64,000 nt of DNA, taken from Mycobacterium lehmannii (GTDB lineage: Bacteria > Actinomycetota > Actinomycetes > Mycobacteriales > Mycobacteriaceae). Under the pieces are notes generated by a model. It searched no databases and was not told where the DNA came from. It saw nothing but the letters and a program-made list of their open reading frames with translations. Made by a program: the position numbers and the translations under genes. Numbering within the stretch: the stretch's first letter is position 1; each line of letters starts with the position of its first letter. Location: assembly GCF_002245535.1 (NCBI RefSeq), contig NZ_NKCN01000022.1:19327-83326 (forward strand), written 5' to 3'. This document shows positions 54,185-63,382 of this stretch, one piece after another.

Positions 54185-55720
54185 ATGAGCCACACAGAGG
54201 TTTCCAAGCTGTCGAAGACAACGAAGACGATCGCCCTCATCTCAGCCGGCGTCGTCGCACTCGGGGGCTGCGGCCGTGACGAGGAGCCCCGACCGGTGGT
54301 GCAGCCGCCCACCACTCAGGCGGGGGTGTCGCCGGCCGCCGTGGACTTCGCCAGGTCGCTCGCGCAGCGCACCTCCGCCGACGCCATCTACCAGCATCTG
54401 GTCCGGCTGCAGGAGATCGCCGACAGCAACGACGGCAACCGTGCCCTTGGCACCGCTGGCTACGACGCCAGCGTCGACTACGTCGCTAACACCCTGCGCG
54501 ACAAGGGCTTCGACGTGCAGACACCCGAGTTCGAGGTGCGGCTGCCGTTCGCCGACGAACCGGCGCTGACCGTCGGCGGCGACGCGGTCAAGGCCAGACC
54601 GTTGAACTTCACGATCGGCACACCGCCGGGCGGGGTGTCGGGCCCGCTTGTGCTCGCCCGCGTCGAGGACTCCCCGGGCTGCACAGTCTCCGACTACGAC
54701 GGCTTGCCCGTCGAGGGCGCCGTCGTGCTCGTCGACCGTGGCAAGTGTCAGTTCTCCGAGAAGGAGGAGGCCGCCGCCGAACGCGGCGCGGTGGCTCTGC
54801 TCGTCGCCAACAGCGAGGACAACGACGAGATGGGCGGCACCCTCGGCGAGGACACGGAGGCGACGATCCCGGTCGTCAGCATCACCAAGGCGGAGGGCGA
54901 TCGGCTACGGGCCGAACCGGGAGACGTCACCCTCAAGCTGAATGCGGGTGTGCGCAAGGAGCGGACCCGCAACGTCATCGCCCAGACCCGAACGGGCGAC
55001 ACCGCAAACGTCGTGATGGCCGGTGCGCATCTGGACAGCGTCCCGGAGGGGCCGGGCATCAACGACAACGCGTCCGGTGTGGCGGCCGTGCTCGAGTCCG
55101 CAGTCCAGTTGGGCGGTTCCCCCGACGTTCGCAACGCGGTACGGTTCGGTTTCTGGGGTGCGGAGGAGGTCGGGTTGTTCGGATCGAACAACTATCTGGA
55201 GTCGCTGGATGTCGATGCCCTCAAGGACATCTCGCTCTATCTGAACTTCGACATGGTGGGCTCTCCGAACCCCGGCTACTTCACTTACGACGGGAATCAG
55301 TCCCTCCCGCCCGGCGAGGAGGGCGCGATCGCCCGGGTGCCGGAAGGGGCCGCGGGCGTGGAACGCACGCTGGTGGACTACCTCGACGCGGCCGGAAAAC
55401 CGGCCGAGGACACCAGTTTCGACGGTCGCTCCGACTACGACGCATTCACCCTGGCCGGCATCCCGGCCGGTGGCACCTTCTCGGGCGCCGAGGCCAAGAT
55501 GACGCCCGAACAAGCCGAGCGGTGGGGCGGTGAGGCGGGTCAGCCGTTCGATCCCAACTACCACAAGGAATCGGACACTCTGGAGCACATCGACCGCACC
55601 GCACTGGGCATTCACGGGGCGGGCGTGTCCTACGCCGTCGGCATCTACGCCCAGGACCAGGGCGGGCCCAACGGAATCCCCACGCGCGATCTGCGCGTCC
55701 GTCACCCGCTCGCATCATGA
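54185..55720 (+). CDS. lpqL: LpqL, M28-family lipoprotein aminopeptidase
   Basis: A 511-aa exported lipoprotein. The signal TIALISAGVVALGGC has lipobox LGGC. A PA domain (about residues 120-240) is inserted before the M28 zinc domain. All metal ligands are visible: H282 in GAHLDS, Asp in GINDNASG, Glu pair in FWGAEEVG, Asp in NFDMVG and H460 in YHKESDT. It should remove N-terminal residues from peptides outside the membrane. It matches Rv0418. The next gene is a tandem paralogue joined by ATGA. Confidence 0.92.
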   Translation: MSHTEVSKLSKTTKTIALISAGVVALGGCGRDEEPRPVVQPPTTQAGVSPAAVDFARSLAQRTSADAIYQHLVRLQEIADSNDGNRALGTAGYDASVDYVANTLRDKGFDVQTPEFEVRLPFADEPALTVGGDAVKARPLNFTIGTPPGGVSGPLVLARVEDSPGCTVSDYDGLPVEGAVVLVDRGKCQFSEKEEAAAERGAVALLVANSEDNDEMGGTLGEDTEATIPVVSITKAEGDRLRAEPGDVTLKLNAGVRKERTRNVIAQTRTGDTANVVMAGAHLDSVPEGPGINDNASGVAAVLESAVQLGGSPDVRNAVRFGFWGAEEVGLFGSNNYLESLDVDALKDISLYLNFDMVGSPNPGYFTYDGNQSLPPGEEGAIARVPEGAAGVERTLVDYLDAAGKPAEDTSFDGRSDYDAFTLAGIPAGGTFSGAEAKMTPEQAERWGGEAGQPFDPNYHKESDTLEHIDRTALGIHGAGVSYAVGIYAQDQGGPNGIPTRDLRVRHPLAS

Positions 55721-57189
55721 AGAGATGGGCGGCGGGCACGGGAGCCGTGGTCGGAGTCGTCATTGGGGTCGTCGCAGCCATGACCTCGTGCTCGTCGCCG
55801 GAGCCGGCGTCGCCGTCGCCACAGGAGATGGCGGACAAGGTCAGCGCCGACGCGATGTTCACCCATCTGCAGAAACTGCAGCAGATCGCCGACACCAACG
55901 GCGGTAACCGCGCCAACGGCAAACCCGGATACGACGCCACCGTCGACTACGTCGCACAGTTCCTGCGTGACAAGGGATTCGACGTCCAGACCCCTGAGTT
56001 CGAGCTGCTCGACCGCAGTGTCGGCGGCAATCCGTCGATGCGGGTGAGCGGGCGCGAATATCCGGTAGACCAGGCCTCCCTGCTGATCACCACGCCGCGC
56101 GGCGGGCTGAACGCCGTGACGCTTCGCCCGGCGAAGCCCGCCGGTTGCCGGACCGCCGACTACGACGGCACCTCGGTGCGGGGCGCGATCGCCATCGTCG
56201 ACGACACGGGCTGCTCGGTGGTCACCAAACAGAACGCGGCCGTGTCCGAGGGCGCCGTCGGCCTGCTCGTGGTCAGCTCGCCCGGCGGCGGCGGGAGCCC
56301 GGCGGGCCTGTTCACGCCCGGCTACTACCAGGACCTGACCGTTCCCGTCGGGGTCATCGGCCGCGAAGCCGACGCCGCCCTGCGGCGGACCTCGGCGCCG
56401 GTACGCCTCGTGCTCGACCGTAAGCCGGTCATGAAGAAGACCCGAAACCTCGTGGCGCAGACCAAGACCGGGGACGCCCGTAACGTCGTGCTGGCGGGTG
56501 CGCACCTGGACAGCTCGGCAGCCAGCCCCGGGGTGAACGACGACGGGACGGGTATCGCGGCGCTGCTGGAGACCGCTGCGACACTGGGTCCGCAGCCACC
56601 GGTCACCAACGCCGTGCGCTTCGTTTTCTGGGCCTCCGAGGAGAACGGGCTGGCCGGACCGACCAGGTATGTGCAAGGGCTCTCGCCCGACGAACTCCGC
56701 GACATCGCACTGTATCTGGGCTTCGACATGCTCGGTTCACCGAATGCCGGCTACTTCACCTACGACGGTGACCAGTCCGCTACGCCCAACCCGGCCATCC
56801 CCGCGCGGTCGGTGCCCGCGGGTTCGGCCGGTATCGAGCGGATGCTGGCCGGCTATCTCAACACGGCCGGCGTGCGGCCCGCGGACATGCCGCTGAGCGA
56901 ATTCACCGACTACTACCCGTTTCTCGCTGCCGGGGTGCCGGTCGGCGGCCTGACAGCCGGTTCGTCGCAACGTAAGAGCGAGATACAGGCTCGGCTTTGG
57001 GGTGGGCGGGCAGGTGTCCCGTTCGACCCGAACTACCGCACCAAGCGCGACACCGTGGAGAACGTCAACCGCGACGCGCTGTCGGTCCTGGGGCCTGCGG
57101 TCACCTACGCCGTGGCGACCTACGCGCGGTCGGTCGACGGGGTCAACGGTGTTCCGCCCCGGGACCAACGGCAGCGGGCCGCTCGCTAG
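55717..57189 (+). CDS. M28-like lipoprotein, tandem LpqL paralogue with altered zinc site
   Basis: A 490-aa lipoprotein (signal AGTGAVVGVVIGVVAAMTSC, lipobox-like MTSC). Its PA plus M28 layout is the same as LpqL, from which it probably arose by duplication. Ligands H263 (GAHLDS), D275 (GVNDDGTG), E308/E309 (ASEENG) and D337 (GFDMLG) are kept. The last His ligand is R441 in YRTKRDT, against YHKESDT in LpqL. It may bind one zinc, or act as a pseudo-peptidase. It is not LpqM, which is an HExxH protease. The 3' end overlaps the convergent permease by 47 nt. Confidence 0.88.
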   Translation: MKRWAAGTGAVVGVVIGVVAAMTSCSSPEPASPSPQEMADKVSADAMFTHLQKLQQIADTNGGNRANGKPGYDATVDYVAQFLRDKGFDVQTPEFELLDRSVGGNPSMRVSGREYPVDQASLLITTPRGGLNAVTLRPAKPAGCRTADYDGTSVRGAIAIVDDTGCSVVTKQNAAVSEGAVGLLVVSSPGGGGSPAGLFTPGYYQDLTVPVGVIGREADAALRRTSAPVRLVLDRKPVMKKTRNLVAQTKTGDARNVVLAGAHLDSSAASPGVNDDGTGIAALLETAATLGPQPPVTNAVRFVFWASEENGLAGPTRYVQGLSPDELRDIALYLGFDMLGSPNAGYFTYDGDQSATPNPAIPARSVPAGSAGIERMLAGYLNTAGVRPADMPLSEFTDYYPFLAAGVPVGGLTAGSSQRKSEIQARLWGGRAGVPFDPNYRTKRDTVENVNRDALSVLGPAVTYAVATYARSVDGVNGVPPRDQRQRAAR

Positions 57190-58431
57190 CCTGCCGGAAT
57201 CCCAACAGCCGCATGCCGTGGTAGACCGTCAGGGCCGCTATCGAACCCAGCGCGATTCCGGTGAAGGTCAAGGTGCCTGCGTGCCAAGTGAAGTCGGCGA
57301 TGCCGATGATCAGCGGGATGGCCGCGGTCATCTGATTGACCGGCCGGGAGAAGTCGACCCGGTTGGTCAGCCAGATCCGGACTCCCAGCACCCCGACCAG
57401 GCCGTAGAGCACCACCGTCGCCCCACCGAGCACGCCGGCGGGTATCGCCGAGATCGCCGCGCCGACCTTCGGGCACAGCGAGAGCAGGATCGCCACGGCG
57501 CCCGCAACCCAGTACGCCGCAGTGGAATACACCCGCGTCGCCGCCATCACGCCGATGTTCTCCGCGTATGTGGTGGTCGCAGAGCCGCCACCGAAACCGG
57601 CCAGCGTGGTGGCCACACCGTCGGCGGCCAGTGCCCGGCCCATCACCGGGTCGACATCGGTGGCGGTCATCTGGCCGACCGATTTAACGTGCCCGATGTT
57701 CTCGGCGACCAGGGCGATCACGGCGGGAAGAAACATCGGCAACACCGCGACGGTGAACGTCGGCGCCTGGAACTCCGGCAGCCCGAGCCACGGAGCGGCG
57801 GCGATCGGTGCGGTGTCGATCTCACCGAGAACCAGCGCGAGCAGGTATCCCACAAAGACGGCCAGGAAGATGGCCAGCCGGCCGATGATGCCGCGGAAGA
57901 ACGCCAGCGTCGCCACCAGAAGCACCAGGGTGACGAGGCCGACCACCGGACCCTGTTCGAAGTTCGCCTTGGCCGAGGGCGCCAGGTTGAAGCCGATCAG
58001 CGCGACGATCGCGCCGGTGACCACCGGGGGAAGTGTCACGTCGAGCCAGTGCGTGCCCACCAGATGGACCAGGCCGCCGATCACCACCAGCGCAAGACCG
58101 ACCGCCACGAGTCCGCCGAGGGCGCTTCCCGTTCCATGCGAGGCGACCGCCGCGGTGACCGGTGCGATCACCGAGAAGCTCGAACCCAGGTAGCTGGGCA
58201 GCCGATTGCCGGTGATGAGCAGGAACAGCACCGTCCCGACGCCCGAGAACAACAGCGTCGTCGCCGGTGGGAAGCCGGTGAGGACGGGGACCAGGAAGGT
58301 GGCGCCGAACATGGCCACGACGTGCTGAGCGCCGAGCCCGATCGTCCGCCCCAGCCAAGACGTTCATCGGGTGCGACGACGAAGTCATCGCCGGGGTCGG
58401 CGTCGACGCGCTTCCAGCTCAGCTCGATCAC
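57143..58431 (-). pseudogene. NCS2 nucleobase permease (UraA/xanthine type), frameshifted near its start
   Basis: A nucleobase:cation symporter of about 14 TM helices. The intact frame from 58318 starts MAMFGATFLVPVLTGFPPAT and runs to 57143. The missing N-terminus is readable in another frame from GTG 58431 (IELSWKRVDADPGDD to ERLGWG). The two parts join as ERLGWG-RTIGLGAQHVV if one C/G is restored at about 58346-58352, in a run of C. The GTG at 58431 overlaps the upstream permease stop (GTGA), which supports it as the original start. This is either a real frameshift or an assembly error. Confidence 0.72.
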
Positions 58432-59648
58432 GGTCTAAGACGGTAAGCGAGCACGCCCGCGAGCACCACGCAAGCGCCGGCCAGGACCGACGGCCCCGGA
58501 AGCAGCAAGGCCAGCACCACACAACCCGCCAGCCCGACCGCCGGGACCGTTCGGCGACCGAGGGTCCAGGCCGAGGCGTTGGCGATCGCGTAGTAGACGA
58601 GGACGGTGAACGACGAGAAGCCGATCGCGGTGCGGACGTCCACGGTGGCGGCGAGCGCGGCCACGACGACGCCGACGACGATCTCGGCGCGGTGTGGGCT
58701 GCCGAATCTCGGGTGCACGCGCGACAGCGTGTGCGGCAGGTGGCGGTCGCGCGCCATCGCCAGCGTCGTGCGCGACACCCCGAGGATGAGCGCCAGCAGT
58801 GACCCGAGGGCGGCCACCGCGGCGCCGACCCGCACGACGGGCTCCAGTGCTGGGAAGCCAGCCGACGTCACCGCGTCGGCAAGCGGTGCGGCTGCTGAAG
58901 CCGTTGCCGCGCTTCCTAATTCGGCGACGACAGCGGCGGCGACAAGGGTGTACACCGTGAGCGTGATGGCCAGAGCCAGCGGTATCGCGCGGGGGATGGT
59001 GCGGGTGGGGTCGCGGACCTCTTCGCCCAGCGTCGCGATCCGTGCATAGCCTGCGAACGCGAAGAACAACAGTCCGGCGGCCTGCAGCACGCCGGCGACA
59101 GAGACGTCGGCGCCAGGCGACAGGCGGGCCAACTCGACCTCCCCGAAACCGAGGACGGTGACCACCACGGTGCCCAGCACCGCCAGAACCAGGGCGACGA
59201 TGACGCGGGTCAGCAGCGCTGACTTACGGATGCCCGCGTAGTTCAGTGCGGTCAGTGCGGCGACCGCCCCGACCGCGACGCCACGGGCCGCCTCGGGCCA
59301 CACGTAGTAGCCGACGGTGAGCGCCATCGCCGCGCACGATGCGGTCTTGCCGACGATGAAACTCCACCCCGCGGTGTAACCCCAGAACCGGCCGAGCCGC
59401 TCACGCCCGTAGACGTAGGTGCCGCCGGACTCGGGGTACCGCGCGGCCAGCCAGGCCGACGAGGTGGCGTTGCAGTAGGCCACGGCGGCGGCCACCGCCA
59501 ACCCGATCAGCAGTCCCGAACCGGCCGCCGCGGCGGCGGGCCCGACGGCGACGAAGATGCCCGCGCCCAGCATCGAACCCAGCCCGATGACGACCGCGTC
59601 GAAGGTGCCGAGCCGGCGGGGCAGCGCAGGACCGGCCGGCGTGCTCAC
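58428..59648 (-). CDS. APC-superfamily amino-acid permease
   Basis: A 406-aa protein with about 12 TM helices. It starts with the APC signature FDAVVIGLGSMLGAGIFVAVG in TM1 and has YPESGGTYVYGRERLG in the TM2-3 loop. FFAFAGYARIATLGEEVRDP in TM6 is typical of amino-acid/polyamine transporters. The substrate is unknown. The start is GTG. Its TGA overlaps the start of the NCS2 permease, so the two transporters formed one transcription unit. Confidence 0.9.
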   Translation of the reverse strand: MSTPAGPALPRRLGTFDAVVIGLGSMLGAGIFVAVGPAAAAAGSGLLIGLAVAAAVAYCNATSSAWLAARYPESGGTYVYGRERLGRFWGYTAGWSFIVGKTASCAAMALTVGYYVWPEAARGVAVGAVAALTALNYAGIRKSALLTRVIVALVLAVLGTVVVTVLGFGEVELARLSPGADVSVAGVLQAAGLLFFAFAGYARIATLGEEVRDPTRTIPRAIPLALAITLTVYTLVAAAVVAELGSAATASAAAPLADAVTSAGFPALEPVVRVGAAVAALGSLLALILGVSRTTLAMARDRHLPHTLSRVHPRFGSPHRAEIVVGVVVAALAATVDVRTAIGFSSFTVLVYYAIANASAWTLGRRTVPAVGLAGCVVLALLLPGPSVLAGACVVLAGVLAYRLRP

Positions 59649-59662
59649 GCCGGAATGCTAGA

Positions 59663-60004
59663 TCAGGCGTTGTTGTGGTGCGGATGCAACGACTCGCGGG
59701 CGGAGGTCGTCGCCGAGGCGACGAGCGCCACGAGCAGGCCGGCACCGCCGAGCAGCGCCAGCGGTACCGTCCACAGCCGTCGCATCAGCAGCGCCGACTC
59801 GCACTGCTCGACGTAGTTCGTGTCGCCGCCGGCCGCGGCCGCCTGGGTCAGGTCGCTGAGGTATCCGGTCCCACATTTGACCTGCCAACCGTACTGGTCG
59901 TAACTGTCCAGAAAGACCGGGAAGTTCAGCGCCAACAAGGCGGCGCCCAGTAGGACGGCGGCGATGATCCCGGTCCACGCGAGACGGTGGTGGTGGTCGG
60001 ACAA
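59663..60004 (-). CDS. Small two-TM membrane protein
   Basis: A 113-aa protein. It has a His-rich start (SDHHHRLAWTG), a TM helix (IIAAVLLGAALLALNFPVFL), an external loop with two Cys (VKCGTG and EQCESA), a second TM (WTVPLALLGGAGLLVALVAS) and a His-rich end (ESLHPHHNNA). The start TTG at 60004 is uncertain. The paired external Cys may form a disulfide. Function unknown. The gene lies 14 nt upstream of the APC permease gene in the same direction. Confidence 0.65.
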   Translation of the reverse strand: MSDHHHRLAWTGIIAAVLLGAALLALNFPVFLDSYDQYGWQVKCGTGYLSDLTQAAAAGGDTNYVEQCESALLMRRLWTVPLALLGGAGLLVALVASATTSARESLHPHHNNA

Positions 60005-60017
60005 TGTGTTCCCCCGT

Positions 60018-60242
60018 TCATGTCATACACACGTCTGCAAACAGCAGCACCGGCCATGAGGCGATCGACCCCAGATACGAAACGACCAGATCGGCGCCGG
60101 TCATGCCGTGCAGGTGGTCGGTGTGGGTGGTGGACCAGAACACGCCGACCAGCAGATACGGCGTGCCGAGGACGAGCGCCACCACGATCAACTCACCGAT
60201 CGTGACCTGAAAGCCCAGAAGCTTGCGGAGCGCGCCGAACAC
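60018..60242 (-). CDS. Small membrane protein
   Basis: A 74-aa protein with a GTG start (FGALRKLLGFQVTIGE) and two TM helices (LIVVALVLGTPYLLVGVFW and LVVSYLGSIASWPVLLFADV). No motif is known. It is 13 nt upstream of the other small membrane protein and divergent from the double TetR gene across about 100 nt, which contains an AT-rich stretch (CATTATGTTAATCGC) suited to promoters. Confidence 0.6.
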   Translation of the reverse strand: MFGALRKLLGFQVTIGELIVVALVLGTPYLLVGVFWSTTHTDHLHGMTGADLVVSYLGSIASWPVLLFADVCMT

Positions 60243-60346
60243 ACCATTATGTTAATCGCTATTCTATGCTGTCTGGCAAGTTCGGACCGATGCCGACAGC
60301 GGTACTGGACCGGTATGGCGGGGCTCGGTCCGATATCGTGTCTGCC

Positions 60347-61588
60347 ATGTCGCGCACTCGGCCGGCGAGCGGTGACGCGGTCCGGCGCCGGCCGAAAGAC
60401 CGAAAAGCACAGATCGCCCGGGCATCCGCCGAGGCGTTCAGCACGCTGGGCTTCTACGGCGTGAGCATGGAGTCGATCGCATCGCGGGTGGGGATCTCGG
60501 CGGCCGCCCTGTACCGGCACTACGCGAGCAAATACGACCTGTTCCGCGACGCCGTGCTCAATCTGGGCCAGCAGCTGGTAGATGCCACCGCGTTCATCGA
60601 CGAGGCCGATCTCGAGCACCCCGAATCAGAACTGCGCCGGGTGGCCGCGGCGCTCATCGAGACCGCGATGGCGAACCGGGAGTCGGGCGGACTGTACCGC
60701 TGGGAGGGGCGTTATCTGCGCGGCGACGACCAGGCGTCGCTGATCGCGCAGATGCGTACCGTCAACCGCCGCATTCAACGCCCCATCTGTGCCATGCGTC
60801 CGGATCTGACCTCCCATCAGCGCTGGACGTTGTCCATCGCGGTCCTGTCGGTCACCGGCAGCGTCGTCGACCACCGGGCGAAGCTGCCCGTCGGCCAGGT
60901 GCGGGCGCTGCTGTCCGATCTCGCGACAGCGCTGGCCGCCACCGAGTTGCCCCACGGTGACGACGTCGCCGAGCAGCCGCTCGCACCCGTTACCACCGCC
61001 GTCGAGCCGTCGCGATATGAAGCGCTGCTCAACGAATCCATGCGCTTGTTCAACATCAAGGGATACCGCGACACGGGCATGGAGGACATCGCCGCGGCCG
61101 TCGGCATGCCCGCGTCGGGGATCTACCGGTACTTCGCGGGCAAGAGCGACATCCTGGCCGCTGTGTTCCGACGGGCGGCCGACCGGCTCTCCGACGAGCT
61201 GACCGCGATCACCGCTGCCAACGCCGACCCCGAGGACGCCCTCACCGCGGTCATCGACGCCTACGTGGCCAGGTCGTTCGCACATCCCGAACTCGACTAT
61301 GTCTACTACTCCGAGCGGCTGCACATGTCGCCGACGGATCAGAAGATCTTGCGAAACATGCAGCGCACCACCGTCGAATCGGTGGTGGAGTTGGTGGTCG
61401 CCGTGCGCCCGGAGTGGACGCCGAGCCAAGCCAGGTTCGCCGTGCACGCGGCCATGGCCCTGGTGATCGACCTGGGCCGGTTGATGCGTTACGCGAACTC
61501 GCCGAAGAACCGGGCGATTCTGCAGCGGCTGCTGGACGTGACTCTGTTGGGCCGCTACCGGTTACGCGCGACGTTGCCCGCCAAGTAG
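60347..61588 (+). CDS. Double TetR-type regulator (two HTH units in one chain)
   Basis: A 413-aa protein with two TetR N-terminal HTH domains. The first is at about residues 20-66 (ASAEAFSTLGFYGVSMESIA, then ISAAALYRHYASKYDLF); the second at about 225-275 (LFNIKGYRDTGMEDIA, then MPASGIYRYFAGKSDIL). Each is followed by a helical ligand-type domain. It equals a fused TetR dimer and could bind a non-symmetric site. ATG 60347 fits the N-terminus; an open frame to 60266 is less likely. It is convergent with a small membrane gene. Confidence 0.9.
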   Translation: MSRTRPASGDAVRRRPKDRKAQIARASAEAFSTLGFYGVSMESIASRVGISAAALYRHYASKYDLFRDAVLNLGQQLVDATAFIDEADLEHPESELRRVAAALIETAMANRESGGLYRWEGRYLRGDDQASLIAQMRTVNRRIQRPICAMRPDLTSHQRWTLSIAVLSVTGSVVDHRAKLPVGQVRALLSDLATALAATELPHGDDVAEQPLAPVTTAVEPSRYEALLNESMRLFNIKGYRDTGMEDIAAAVGMPASGIYRYFAGKSDILAAVFRRAADRLSDELTAITAANADPEDALTAVIDAYVARSFAHPELDYVYYSERLHMSPTDQKILRNMQRTTVESVVELVVAVRPEWTPSQARFAVHAAMALVIDLGRLMRYANSPKNRAILQRLLDVTLLGRYRLRATLPAK

Positions 61589-61833
61589 GCGAGGTAGCCG
61601 AGGGTGCCGACGACGGCGAGCTTGCGGGTCTTGCGGGCGGCCAGCCCGAGCCCCAGCGCCGTCTCGATACCGCCGTTGACGTAGATGAACTGGCGGGTGT
61701 TGCGTGGGAACGCCTGCACCGTCACCGATTCGAACAGCTCCGGCTTGACGAAGTGGCTGAGGCCGACCCCGGCGAGGCCCAAACCGGCCACCGTGGCCGC
61801 GCGCGAACCGCTGCTCGATTCCTGAAGTGACAC
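61555..61833 (-). CDS. Small membrane protein, DoxX/DUF4267-like
   Basis: A 92-aa protein with about three hydrophobic helices (ATVAGLGLAGVGLSHF, FIYVNGGIETALGLGLA, VVGTLGYLAYLAGNVA). I chose GTG 61833, which has AGAGAGG 9 nt upstream. A TTG at 61860 would overlap the monooxygenase stop. It follows the FMO gene in the same direction and could be co-transcribed. It overlaps the end of the TetR gene by 34 nt. Function unknown. Confidence 0.68.
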   Translation of the reverse strand: MSLQESSSGSRAATVAGLGLAGVGLSHFVKPELFESVTVQAFPRNTRQFIYVNGGIETALGLGLAARKTRKLAVVGTLGYLAYLAGNVARNR

Positions 61834-61852
61834 AGCCGGTGTTCCTCTCTGC

Positions 61853-63340
61853 TCACGCAATTCGATAGTCGCTCAGAGGATACTGTGACGCCTCTTTGAT
61901 GGCTCGACGGGTCGCCACCGGCTGCAACAACGTAGCCTCACCGTTGGGGTCGAAATAGTAGGACCGTGAATCCGCGCAGTTGCCTGCCATGAACACCGAG
62001 TTACCCATGAGCTTGGTCATCCGGTCGAGGTAGCGAGCGTTGGCTTCCTCGGTGACCTCGAATGTCGTTGCGCCCCGGCGCTTCATCTCGCTGAACAGCC
62101 GATTCATGTGCCGCATCTGGTATTCCACCGTGTTGAAGAAATTCAGCCCGAGGAACGCATAGGGGCTCGCCATACTGAGATAGTTGGGGAAGTAGGGCAC
62201 CGTGACGCCCTGATAAGCCTGAAACCTCGTGTCGCGCCACCACTTACCCAGGTTGCGCCTCTTGCGCCCGATGATCTCGATCGCCGGGATGTTCGCCTCC
62301 CACAGATCGAAGCCCGTTGCCAGCACGAGCGTGTCGATCTGGGCCTTCGTTCCGTCGGTCGAGACGACGCCGTCGGGTTCGATGCGCTCGATCCCCGAAC
62401 TGTGCAGGTGCACATTCGGTTTGGTGAACACCCGGTAGTAGCTGTTGGAGAACGTCGGGCGTTTGCAGCCGAAGTCGTAGTCGGGGGTCAACTGCATCCG
62501 CAGCTCGCGATCGCGCACAGAGAAGAACCGGTGCATCTTGGCCACGTCGGACGCCGCAACGTTCAGGCGGCGGAACAGGAGCTGTCGGTGGCGGAGCCCG
62601 ACGAAAAGGAAGAACTCATAGATGAGATCGGTGACGGCGCGAAGTGCGCGCTGCGTCAAGGGAACCCGGGAGAACAACCGCTTGACGGGCTTGGGAATGG
62701 GGAAGTCGAGTCTGGGCACCACCCAGACCGGCGTGCGCTGGTAGACGGTCAGGTCAGCCGCTTTCTTGGCCAGCTCCGGAATCAGCTGCACCGCGGTCGC
62801 GCCGGTGCCGATGACCGCCACCCGACGGCCGTCGGGGTCGTAGGTGTTGTCCCAAGCGGCGGTGTGGATGATTTTGCCGGCGAAACTCTCGATACCCGGA
62901 ATCTCGGGGGTGTTCGGCTGCGACAGGAACCCGGTGGCTGTGATCAGGTAGCGCGCCGACAGCGTCTCGCCACCGGCCAGCGTGACCCGCCACACCTCGG
63001 TTTCCTCATCCCAGCACGCGCCTTCGACGAGCGTGTTGAACCGCATGTGCTTACGCACGTCGTACTTGTCGGCGACGTCAGCGGCGTACTGCTTGATCTC
63101 GTCACCGGTGGAGTACAGCCGCGACCAGTTCGGGTTGGGCTCGAAGTAATACGAGTAGGTGGTCGTCGGCACATCGACCGCCAACCCGGGGTACCGATTG
63201 ACGTGCCAGGTGCCGCCCAGGTCGTCCTCACGGTCGAGGATGACGAAGTCCTGATATCCCATCCGCTTGAGCTGGATGGCCGCGCCGATCCCCCCGAAAC
63301 CTGCGCCCACGATGACGGCGTCGAGTAGTTCCGAAGTCAT
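61853..63340 (-). CDS. Flavin-containing (Baeyer-Villiger-type) monooxygenase
   Basis: A 495-aa flavoprotein. The FAD motif is VIVGAGFGGIGAAIQL (GxGxxG at residues 12-17). The NADPH motif is AVIGTGATAVQLIPEL. Between them FAGKIIHTAAWDN fits the BVMO/FMO fingerprint FxGxxxHxxxW. FDLWEANIPA and a C-terminal FAD-contact region follow. It should insert oxygen into a ketone or oxygenate a heteroatom. The substrate is unknown. It is next to small membrane genes and the double TetR regulator. Confidence 0.92.
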   Translation of the reverse strand: MTSELLDAVIVGAGFGGIGAAIQLKRMGYQDFVILDREDDLGGTWHVNRYPGLAVDVPTTTYSYYFEPNPNWSRLYSTGDEIKQYAADVADKYDVRKHMRFNTLVEGACWDEETEVWRVTLAGGETLSARYLITATGFLSQPNTPEIPGIESFAGKIIHTAAWDNTYDPDGRRVAVIGTGATAVQLIPELAKKAADLTVYQRTPVWVVPRLDFPIPKPVKRLFSRVPLTQRALRAVTDLIYEFFLFVGLRHRQLLFRRLNVAASDVAKMHRFFSVRDRELRMQLTPDYDFGCKRPTFSNSYYRVFTKPNVHLHSSGIERIEPDGVVSTDGTKAQIDTLVLATGFDLWEANIPAIEIIGRKRRNLGKWWRDTRFQAYQGVTVPYFPNYLSMASPYAFLGLNFFNTVEYQMRHMNRLFSEMKRRGATTFEVTEEANARYLDRMTKLMGNSVFMAGNCADSRSYYFDPNGEATLLQPVATRRAIKEASQYPLSDYRIA

Positions 63341-63382
63341 AGGAAAACGGTACCGCAGCGACCAGGCAGTATCGGGGAGGCG

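Noticed and set aside
55717..57189. Naming the second M28 protein LpqM
   Set aside because: LpqM is an HExxH-type lipoprotein protease. This protein has the PA/M28 layout of LpqL and no HExxH.
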